From: a virus
Reading direction: 5' to 3' (one strand)
Virus record (IMG/VR): IMGVR_UViG_3300008219_000098
Location: 1-24,022 of that record
DNA length: 24,022 nucleotides
How positions within the stretch are numbered: position 1 is the stretch's first letter; each line of letters starts with the position of its first letter. The position numbers and the translations under genes are program-made. Positions 5,996 to 13,981 of the stretch are shown one piece after another. A model generated the notes under the pieces. The model did no database searches and was not told the origin of the DNA. It worked only from the letters and a program-made list of their open reading frames with translations.

Positions 5996-8389
5996 CTAGT
6001 CCTTGAAGTCGGGTATCCATCCCGGCATGTCGGATTCATCTTGTGGCTGGAAGCCGGAGAATCTCTTCGCTGCCGTCTTCCAGTCACCTGCTAGAGCGTG
6101 CTCGGCAGCCTCCTTCGTATTCATGAGGGCCCTCACAGGAACACCAGGAGTGAGTTGCTGCCATGCCTGATTCAACTGACTTGCTGCAAGAGCGTCAGAT
6201 GCTTGTGGTTGCCTTCCCTGTACCCGTGCCAGACCTGAGTCAATAGCTCCCTTGGTTCCTTGCAGAATCTGCACCATTGGTCCACCGGAATACTCTAACG
6301 GGGAGAAGAATGTCCAGTCAGAGAAGTTGGACCCGAAGATACTTGCTCCTGCGGTTCCTACAGCTCCGTTGATAGCGAGGAAGCGGCCAATGGCTTTTGT
6401 CCGACGCCCTTTCGAACCATACTTGACTAGCCTCTTCAAGTAATGTGCGTACCACGTGGGCCAGGTACCGTACTGTCCAAGAAATCTTCCCACTGTACCA
6501 TTCAACACTCTGCTAGCATTGCCCCGAGTGTAGATAAAGTGAGACTGGTTGGAGTGAAAGATTCCTATCTGCTGAGCAACCGCAACGTCAGTACGACCTG
6601 TAGCTCTTCCTTTCATCTGTCCTGAGCGCTGAGCTTCTAGCTGATCCATCCACCGCATCTCTGCCGGTGAATTCTCTGGCACCATCAGATCGATGCTAGA
6701 GTTCTCTCTCCAAGCCTTTCGAGCTGCAGCATCTCCATTGGACTTCAGGTACTTCTTGTTCGCGCGCATCGCATTGTCATAGGCAGCCATGAAAGAGGTC
6801 ATTCTGACATACGTCTCAGACTTGTGAAATCCCAACCAGCCCAGATTCCTGTACCCTTCCCACATCTTCTGTACTCCAGGCATTCCCGACATGCCAAGAG
6901 ACTGAGTTGCCTTTTCCATGTCCCTAACCTGCTGGGGTACCCCAGTCCTAGCAGCAACGTCCAGCTTAAACGTAGCCTCGCCTCGTGTCAGCCCCTTATA
7001 CATTCCTCCAAACTCATCTCCCACAATCGCGCTGGGACGAGAAGCCCATTTCACGCCCGCGGCCATAGCCCTCTCGCCTACGATAGGATACGACGTGAAG
7101 TATGCTTGAAAGGAGTTACGTACCACTATCCCAACATTGAAGCCCATGTTAGCCCAGTAGTTTACTCCTAGAAGGCTTTGCGTCATGCCGTAGAACGCGT
7201 CATCCGTTTTCGCACCCTTATACAATCCTCCTGAGGCTTTAACCATGAACGCATCTACATTCGCCATCATCCTGGCAAGGTTGATCTGAGTCTCGTCTGG
7301 AATATGACGGGCTACACGTGCGTACCTCTGAAAGGCTTCTGCGATGTCTCCGGGCATGCCCAAGCCGCCCTTATCTGCTGGCTTGCGTGCCAGGTCGAAC
7401 TGTTTCTTGACGCTATTCCAGGTGGGAGCCAGGTACCTATGCTCTCCCAGCTTGCGCATGATAGTGGACGTAATTCTCCACGCATCATATTCGAACTCTC
7501 CCAGCTGGAGGGTCCCCATCTTTATATCAGGATCCAAGTCCGAAGCGATCCTATCCGCGTTCAAGGGAACATGCTGATCCACAGGCAAGAGATTATCTCG
7601 CCGCATTCCAGGCATTCCCTCAACAAGAGAGGGAAATCTCTGAGCTGGTTGAGCTTCACCACCGGGACCCTCAGCAGCACGAGCAGCGCCTGTCTCATGT
7701 GTGGACAAGTCTCCCCTCTTCCTAATGAGAGGCATATTATCTAGGAATTTCTGCATCTGTTCCGGCGTATATCCCAAGCTCTGAGCGTAGCGCATCCACA
7801 AGTCTTCTAGGAGCTCAGCAGCACGAGTAATGTCTGGACCCAGAGCCGTCTTGAGCTGTTGCAACTCTTTAAGAGAGATCTTACCTCCCCGCTGCAACCC
7901 TTCAGCTTCCAACACACGTTGAACGTTCATTCGCTCACCAAGGTTACTGTAGAACTTACTCTCCGTGCCTTGTTGACGCCTGAGATTCTGAAATATCGTC
8001 TTCGCTTCGTCTATGTAGGGATCTACTTGCGTGCGTACATTACTCCGAGCCGCCTCAATGTTACTCCACCAATCCCAAATCTTCCACCTGGGATTCGCAG
8101 TCTGAATCTCGAGGAACATTGGGCCGCCAGGCAGCAAGTTTATCTGCCACGACGGCGTCTGTTTTCCCGTCTCTGCATTGTAAGACCTCTCACGGTTCAA
8201 CGAAGCATGACCGCTCGCTATTTCCGAAGCGGCTGCAGGGTTAGAAAAAACATCCTCTGCAGCACCCTGACCATTGACCATCCTGGACCCTGCACCGCCC
8301 CTGAATCTCATGCTTTCAGGAACCTGGACAACATCTTCCAAGTTTCTCATATCCGGATCGTCTGGCGGTGCGCAATCATCTGGTGGCAT
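5996..8389 (-). CDS. Large putative internal virion (ejection) protein, 797 residues
   Basis: I recognise no catalytic domain. It begins with a Pro/Asp-rich segment, continues with long helical, charged stretches (100-230), and has a C-terminal part rich in aromatic and small residues: NYWANMGFNVGIVVRNSFQA (about 420-440) and RFLGQYGTWPTWYAHYLKRL (about 640-660), followed by Gly-rich, weakly hydrophobic stretches. Such C-termini are common in very large phage and polyvalent proteins. It directly follows the 1,856-residue gene (9 bases apart) and precedes the amidase. By gene order it matches the T7 gp15/gp16 region, so a role in the DNA-ejection channel or as a protein delivered with the genome is likely (inference). 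ATG is supported by AAGGAG five bases upstream, which overlaps the previous stop codon. It contains a single cysteine. Confidence 0.8.
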   Translation of the reverse strand: MPPDDCAPPDDPDMRNLEDVVQVPESMRFRGGAGSRMVNGQGAAEDVFSNPAAASEIASGHASLNRERSYNAETGKQTPSWQINLLPGGPMFLEIQTANPRWKIWDWWSNIEAARSNVRTQVDPYIDEAKTIFQNLRRQQGTESKFYSNLGERMNVQRVLEAEGLQRGGKISLKELQQLKTALGPDITRAAELLEDLWMRYAQSLGYTPEQMQKFLDNMPLIRKRGDLSTHETGAARAAEGPGGEAQPAQRFPSLVEGMPGMRRDNLLPVDQHVPLNADRIASDLDPDIKMGTLQLGEFEYDAWRITSTIMRKLGEHRYLAPTWNSVKKQFDLARKPADKGGLGMPGDIAEAFQRYARVARHIPDETQINLARMMANVDAFMVKASGGLYKGAKTDDAFYGMTQSLLGVNYWANMGFNVGIVVRNSFQAYFTSYPIVGERAMAAGVKWASRPSAIVGDEFGGMYKGLTRGEATFKLDVAARTGVPQQVRDMEKATQSLGMSGMPGVQKMWEGYRNLGWLGFHKSETYVRMTSFMAAYDNAMRANKKYLKSNGDAAARKAWRENSSIDLMVPENSPAEMRWMDQLEAQRSGQMKGRATGRTDVAVAQQIGIFHSNQSHFIYTRGNASRVLNGTVGRFLGQYGTWPTWYAHYLKRLVKYGSKGRRTKAIGRFLAINGAVGTAGASIFGSNFSDWTFFSPLEYSGGPMVQILQGTKGAIDSGLARVQGRQPQASDALAASQLNQAWQQLTPGVPVRALMNTKEAAEHALAGDWKTAAKRFSGFQPQDESDMPGWIPDFKD

Positions 8390-8398
8390 AGGTGCTCC

Positions 8399-11300
8399 TT
8401 ATCTTCTACAGACATTCCAGTTCCACGCGTCCTTTTCTTCGAGCGAGTACTGACGACGCGGGCCAGCTCCGTCATCTATGATCTTCGCAGCAGAGAAGTT
8501 CTCGGTCAACCCTTTCTGCCTTTGGAACGTATACATCACCGCAGACATGGGATCATCAGAGAAGAAGTCAAGGCCTTGAGGAAGACGGTCAAGCTCCACG
8601 ATAACTTGATCTACTGACATGCCATGAGGGTGCGTAGGGCTGGCATCGGGGTTTATTCCTATCCTAACTAGGAGATTGCGGTGTTGGGCAATGTGAGAGG
8701 CAGCTGCGGGCTTATTGATAATCGCAACCCTGTTCGATGGCATCGCAGGAGAGACTCCAGCCTTTCTGGGTAACTCGACATAGTGGAACTGGTCATTCGG
8801 CAAGACCATACTGCCGTCAGGACCTATTTCGTACTTGCCTGAGCGTGCCTTATCCAGAACATTCTGACCCGAGTCCACATCGAAGACTGCGCGGAACTGG
8901 TCTAAGTTACCCTCGGCGTAACGCAGCTCTGCAACCATCCTCTTGCCGTCCTTAACCATCATGCCCAGTTGCACTTGTAGCTCTGTCGGTACCCAAGCCT
9001 TACTATCTATCTCGGGATCGACATGTCTCGCCCGACCCATGTTAAGTGCTCTCTCCAGGCCGTCTTCAATGTTCAGGGCTGGGAGTTCTACCTGAATGGT
9101 CTTAAGATACTCCGCTGCCTCTAGTGTCTCCGAGAACTTCAGTGGCTCTCTTCCTGGCGCGTAGACCCACGCTCCTGTTCCGTGGAACTCTATGCCTACG
9201 CCCGCGTCCTTAGCCAGGTCCATTAGCTGGGCAGGACCCGCTTGAGGCATCTGCGCTTCCGCAAGCTCCTTGAGAGTCATGTCAGGTGAAACGTCAGGAT
9301 GGTAGTTATTCCCCTTCGCGGAGTGGACCACGCTGACCTTCGTCTCTGGGTCAAGGCCGAACTTGATCAGCTTCTGTGCGCCTCGGACTGCATGAACCAC
9401 GCGTGTAGGAGCCTCAGTGCCCCAGAGATGCGGATTCTGGAAGAAGTCCTTGTTCATCTGATATGGTCCGCCCTCTGCTTCAGACAGGACCGTGTAGACG
9501 CCTACGCCCTCTACGTCAGGATCGAGTATCTGAACACCCTCAGGAACGTCCTGTCTAAGACGGCGTGCTCCAGACAGAGCATCTTCAATTTCCATGTCGC
9601 CCATGAGCACTGCTTGACGGTCTGCCGGAGACAGGCTGCCCAAGTCTCCACCATAATCAAGGTACTCTTTCCTGACGTCAACGGCCGCCTGAGCAGCGTC
9701 CATATCGGCTACAGGATTCCCGAACTCATCGAACAGGGGTTTATCTTCATAACGATAGAGCATAGGATCGTACATGTCCTGTAGCCGTCCTCCATAGAGA
9801 TCCTCACCGACTTCATGACGTGCGCGAAACTGCCCTTCATAGCCTAATGGAGTAGCCGGCTGAGTTTCGATGTCAATCGGTCGACCTGCTGCATCGTAGC
9901 CATGAATCTGTCCTGGCCGTGTGGGATCGAGATGTTGCCGTCCGCCTCTCATGAACTCAGGCGACGCAGCATGTTCTGTAGATCTGGGCCCACGCTCCGG
10001 CTGTACGGGAAAGCCATACTGCTCTGAAGTAACGTCTCCCAGTGCCATACGCTCTCTGCTCGCTAAGCCCTCTCTTGCTTCCCGCATTCCCTGGACAGAG
10101 TCTCTTGGGAATCCCTCTGTAGCATTTCCGGGTCTATTTGGCAACACGGATCGTGTGTTGTGCACCGTAAGCTGGACATTGCCGTACGCATCAACGTGGA
10201 AGAACGTGCCTACGTCTTCAGCTCCAAACACCTCACGGGAAGCTTGCAGTCTGTCGAGCCAAGGCCACATCATCCCATCTCCTGGGATGATAACGTAGCC
10301 AGTTTGTTCAGGTTCCGGTAGGATCTTTCCTGTGTTAGGATCGAAGCCCGGTCCCCTGTTTGCGCGATGCAAGATAAGACCCGTCCGGGGCTCCGACGTA
10401 CTCATAGCAGATATCCGTACGAACCTCGGGACCGCCTTCGTTCCTCGAGGCTGGACTTCGAGTGTCGGTCTGAGAAGTTGGATCTGCCCACGCGGTACAG
10501 CCTCTGGACCGTGACCGAAATCAACTAACATCTCTCCTGGAGCTGCCTGTACCTGTGACCCTCTAGCATGATCTGCCTGAATGGAACGCTGAAGGCCCTC
10601 GGCTCGCTGAATACGATTCTGCAGGAACTGCGCTCGAGAATCTATCTGCGAAATCCTCTGCATGTTAGCACGAGCCTTATCAGGAGACATTTGGCTTCGT
10701 CCCTCAAGGACAAGGCCCGTTCTCATCCTCTGAATGACCTGAAGTTCCATGCTCGCGCGTTCTATGCCAACCTGTACCTCTCCCTCAGCGTATCTAATGT
10801 TTAACTCTGCTAGTACGTCATATTCCTTCTGGAGTTCCAGGCTGAACGGAACCTTCTCGCCAGGCTGAAGCTCCTCGAACCGCGTTGCACCACCCTGGAT
10901 GAGCGCTGGATCATACCTGTCCTCTACGCGCGTGGCAAGCAGGTCATCGATCTTTTGTTGCTGTGCTCGTATCTGCGATTGCATCGTTCTCAACTCGGCG
11001 GGCTGTGGATCTGCAGTCTGACGAGTAAGCTTCGTCTGAATGGCGTAGGGAGACAAAGCCTCTCCTTCTCCAGAGAACGATGTCTGTCTAAGCTCGACAG
11101 CTACCTGACGCATCTCCGCAGCGAACTTTGAGCGTCCCGTACCATATCTAGGATCAGCTGCAGGAGCTCCCCCACCACCTGCAGGCGAGTAGACATCGGA
11201 CGTGGCACCACTATAGCCTGGAGGCGTAACCACATTCCGTTCTACTTGACCCGTGAACAAACCGACCTGAGAAACCTCTTCTCCCTGGAATTGTGGCCCA

Positions 11301-13969
11301 GCCTGCTGCGCAGCTATCTGTTCCTCTACCCCGGCAAGCTCAGCCTCTAGATCGGCCCGTTCCTTACCATACAGCGTTGCGCGACCCGTTCTGCTCTTAT
11401 AGAGATCGGCTCCTGCACCAACCTCAGCGGGAAGATCCTCGAGCTTCGCTCTTATCGCGGCACGTTGCGCTTCCAGTGCGCTTGGTACGCCTTTGGGTTC
11501 TTCCCCCAAACCCCGTCCTCTTGCTTTGGCGATAGCGTCGGCTTCCTCGGAGATTACCTGTGCGCGAGATCGCGCAATAGGACTGGGATCGAAATCAGGC
11601 GCTACCTCTCCAGCTCGTACCTTGCCCTCAAGTCTTGCCAGGTAGGGAAACATCCTCTTCTGCGATACTGTAATTTCTCCACCCCGTAGCACGCGGTCCG
11701 TGAGAGCGGTGATATACTGCAAGAGCTTCTCGTCTGCGGTGAGCTGCTTGCCATTCTGGACGATGTTGATCCCTTTCAGAGCCTTCCAGAAACTCTCTTT
11801 GGACCCTCTAATAGCAGGAGCCCAACTCAGCTCCAGAAGCTTTGCGGCGTTCGCCGTCGTCGGCCGATCACTGACGTTGAGACCGTTCTTTATCCTACGA
11901 ACAGTTCTGTTGCCGAACGCTCTGGCCTTCTGAACCACCTCCGCAGTTCGCTTTGCATCACCACCCTCGCGGACAGCAGCATACGTTGAATCGAACCGTG
12001 CCTGCTGGGCCGCAAGCACGTGTTTGTCCAACTCTGACAAGCTCGAAACGTCGCGCGCGTTGAGGGTCAGGATTCCGCGTCCCTGAACATTAGCACGGAA
12101 GCGGCCTAGCCACCACGGAACACCCTCCTTTGACCAGACGGAGATGCCTAGTTCAGGATCCAGAGAGTAGTCAGCCTTCGAACCTGTTCCACTAACAACT
12201 GATCCGAAACGCGTTTCACACGGGGATCCGCAAGCACTCTGGCGCACGAACTCGCCGTTATCAAAGTCACTAGCGTCCCATCTCAGATCGGAGGGAGCGG
12301 CCTGCTCCGCGTCAGTCCAACCCCGCCTTTCCAGAAGTGCGAGCCTGTCAGGGTCGAACAGATTGTTCCATACATCAAGGATCTCATCTTGACTAACGCC
12401 ACGCACCTGCCCGATCCTAAACTGAGATGCGTCCTCCCCATAGTGCATCGCATCTTGATAGTGTGCATCGCCGGCCATTTGGCGTATCTGTTCGAAAATG
12501 TCCTCGCGTATCTCTGCAGTTACTGTCGTACCATCTTCCAGGGTCGCACCCAGTTTCGGTATAGTAGGCACTTCCAGTATCCGACCGTCGGTGGTAATGA
12601 AGTCAACGTCTACCGCCGTAGTGGGCGTTGACAGCTCGTTGGCATTCAGGATCACCGCAGGCTCCCTTTTATCCAGAGTCAGATTTCGATGAGCTGCCAA
12701 AGCCATGAAAACCTGATTCTCTTGGGGGGTCTGTGGCATCACAGGAGAGGCTTCATTCCCTGCGGGTCGAGTGTTAGCTATGGTATCTGCAAGATCCGCA
12801 GCTTCGTCAGGCGACATCCTAGAGGGATCGACCCGTGAGGTTGCAAACCAAGCTTCAGCTTCCTCTTTGGGGAGGCCATGCTTCTTTGCCCAGTTTCTGA
12901 CCTGTGCGCGACTCCAGGTCAGGCCGATTTCGTTCTTCAGAGCCACCTTCATGAATGGCAGAACGAAGGCGGGCTCCAACACACCTCCTATGGCCATGTT
13001 GACTGCCATGTGCGTTGCCCAACTCTGGCCATCTTCCAGATATGCGCCAGCCGAGAACATTGCATCGGTTGTTACGCCTGCTCCGGCGGACCGTGCGAAC
13101 TGCGACCCCCAGCCCGCCCACTTTGTCGTGGCCATACGTACGCTGAACGGGGCGTTTGCAGCCACAGCGAAAGGAATTGCCGATGCCATAATGCCCGCAA
13201 ACTCAGCCGGTGCAGCAAGAGCCAGAGCCGCCTGAGACTGGATATCTTCATACGTACCCGTGTCAGATGTGCGCCCTGCCCGTTCTCTGTCAGCTTGCCA
13301 GTTCGCGGTAATCAACCTATTATTCCTCTCCTGTATCGCATTCCACGTACTCACCCTTCGTGGCGCCAAGCGACCGAGAGAATAGGTAAGACCCTTTCTC
13401 CAGGAGATTCCGACGTTCTGTTTCAGAGCCTCGACTATTCTCTCATCATCAGGAGCAGCAGCAATGTACGCCTCAGAGAACTTCGATATCTGCTCCTTCA
13501 TCATGAGGTTGATATCATACTCTCCTGTAGGAGAGGTAAGCCTCACGAGTGCCCGACCGTATGCATCGGCTCCTTCTGGACTGTCCTCAACGTGCACTTG
13601 CCTCCCTACAAACTGCTGAAGGAAGGATTTCATCTGAGCCCCCCCGGGCTCACTCATCTCCTGAGCGTTAAGGCCCTCGGGAAGGAACAGTCTGGCACGA
13701 CCGTATCCGCCGTCCAACATAACGGTATCACCGTCTAGCACCTCCGTGATGCGTCTTGCGCGGGGAGAGGTGGACAGAGACCATTCCGGAATAGGCTTCG
13801 GAAGCTCAGGCTCGGGTTCTTTATCCTCGGGATTCAGAGATGCTCTGAGTTGCTCCAATCTGGCCAACAAAGCTGTGCTCGATGTTGCCTCAGCTCCAGC
13901 CATGGTCGGACTCTGAATGCGTGCGAGCATTTCTGCATACGACTTAAGGGCCTGCGCTAATCCTGGCAC
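8399..13969 (-). CDS. Giant virion/ejection protein with N-terminal SNase-like domain, 1,856 residues
   Basis: The largest gene of the window. Residues about 70-165 read as a staphylococcal-nuclease (SNase) fold: VLDGDTVML (Asp79, Asp81), RARLF (Arg93), LNAQE (Glu104; the usual calcium-ligand Asp is Asn101), DAYGRALV (Arg139) and YDINLMMKEQ. Hydrophobic runs at about 246-275 and 320-343 could touch a membrane. The rest is long, helical and charged, with Gln/Glu/Arg coiled-coil-like stretches (about 800-1,100) and a Gly/Pro-rich linker; I see no RNA polymerase, lytic transglycosylase or protease motif. The start is GTG at 13967-13969, with GGAG nine bases before it, 12 bases after the preceding stop. 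Position and size suggest the T7 gp16 role, an ejected protein spanning the envelope; the function is inferred. Confidence 0.85.
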   Translation of the reverse strand: MPGLAQALKSYAEMLARIQSPTMAGAEATSSTALLARLEQLRASLNPEDKEPEPELPKPIPEWSLSTSPRARRITEVLDGDTVMLDGGYGRARLFLPEGLNAQEMSEPGGAQMKSFLQQFVGRQVHVEDSPEGADAYGRALVRLTSPTGEYDINLMMKEQISKFSEAYIAAAPDDERIVEALKQNVGISWRKGLTYSLGRLAPRRVSTWNAIQERNNRLITANWQADRERAGRTSDTGTYEDIQSQAALALAAPAEFAGIMASAIPFAVAANAPFSVRMATTKWAGWGSQFARSAGAGVTTDAMFSAGAYLEDGQSWATHMAVNMAIGGVLEPAFVLPFMKVALKNEIGLTWSRAQVRNWAKKHGLPKEEAEAWFATSRVDPSRMSPDEAADLADTIANTRPAGNEASPVMPQTPQENQVFMALAAHRNLTLDKREPAVILNANELSTPTTAVDVDFITTDGRILEVPTIPKLGATLEDGTTVTAEIREDIFEQIRQMAGDAHYQDAMHYGEDASQFRIGQVRGVSQDEILDVWNNLFDPDRLALLERRGWTDAEQAAPSDLRWDASDFDNGEFVRQSACGSPCETRFGSVVSGTGSKADYSLDPELGISVWSKEGVPWWLGRFRANVQGRGILTLNARDVSSLSELDKHVLAAQQARFDSTYAAVREGGDAKRTAEVVQKARAFGNRTVRRIKNGLNVSDRPTTANAAKLLELSWAPAIRGSKESFWKALKGINIVQNGKQLTADEKLLQYITALTDRVLRGGEITVSQKRMFPYLARLEGKVRAGEVAPDFDPSPIARSRAQVISEEADAIAKARGRGLGEEPKGVPSALEAQRAAIRAKLEDLPAEVGAGADLYKSRTGRATLYGKERADLEAELAGVEEQIAAQQAGPQFQGEEVSQVGLFTGQVERNVVTPPGYSGATSDVYSPAGGGGAPAADPRYGTGRSKFAAEMRQVAVELRQTSFSGEGEALSPYAIQTKLTRQTADPQPAELRTMQSQIRAQQQKIDDLLATRVEDRYDPALIQGGATRFEELQPGEKVPFSLELQKEYDVLAELNIRYAEGEVQVGIERASMELQVIQRMRTGLVLEGRSQMSPDKARANMQRISQIDSRAQFLQNRIQRAEGLQRSIQADHARGSQVQAAPGEMLVDFGHGPEAVPRGQIQLLRPTLEVQPRGTKAVPRFVRISAMSTSEPRTGLILHRANRGPGFDPNTGKILPEPEQTGYVIIPGDGMMWPWLDRLQASREVFGAEDVGTFFHVDAYGNVQLTVHNTRSVLPNRPGNATEGFPRDSVQGMREAREGLASRERMALGDVTSEQYGFPVQPERGPRSTEHAASPEFMRGGRQHLDPTRPGQIHGYDAAGRPIDIETQPATPLGYEGQFRARHEVGEDLYGGRLQDMYDPMLYRYEDKPLFDEFGNPVADMDAAQAAVDVRKEYLDYGGDLGSLSPADRQAVLMGDMEIEDALSGARRLRQDVPEGVQILDPDVEGVGVYTVLSEAEGGPYQMNKDFFQNPHLWGTEAPTRVVHAVRGAQKLIKFGLDPETKVSVVHSAKGNNYHPDVSPDMTLKELAEAQMPQAGPAQLMDLAKDAGVGIEFHGTGAWVYAPGREPLKFSETLEAAEYLKTIQVELPALNIEDGLERALNMGRARHVDPEIDSKAWVPTELQVQLGMMVKDGKRMVAELRYAEGNLDQFRAVFDVDSGQNVLDKARSGKYEIGPDGSMVLPNDQFHYVELPRKAGVSPAMPSNRVAIINKPAAASHIAQHRNLLVRIGINPDASPTHPHGMSVDQVIVELDRLPQGLDFFSDDPMSAVMYTFQRQKGLTENFSAAKIIDDGAGPRRQYSLEEKDAWNWNVCRR
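13475..13762 (-). other. SNase (thermonuclease)-like domain inside the giant virion protein
   Basis: Covers residues about 70-165. The order of motifs, Asp-Gly-Asp-Thr, Arg-Leu, the xx-Glu turn, Tyr-Gly-Arg and then Asn-Leu-Met, follows the SNase fold. The residues equivalent to Asp21, Arg35, Glu43 and Arg87 of the staphylococcal enzyme are present as Asp81, Arg93, Glu104 and Arg139. The Asp40 equivalent is Asn101, and there is a small insertion of about three residues before it. Activity is plausible but weakened metal binding is possible. Confidence 0.72.
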
Positions 13970-13981
13970 TAGTAAGTACTC

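Noticed and set aside
7859-8617. 252-codon plus-strand open frame
   Set aside because: It spans the junction of two well-supported minus-strand genes and has no motif or ribosome site.
12878-13738. 286-codon plus-strand open frame opposite the giant protein
   Set aside because: Its translation is rich in Cys, Arg, Ser and His without domain pattern, as expected from the reverse of a GC-balanced coding strand. The minus-strand gene is supported by SNase motifs at the same place.
8399-13969. Giant protein as an N4-like virion RNA polymerase
   Set aside because: I could not find the T7-type RNA polymerase motifs in it, and it is about half the usual N4 enzyme length.
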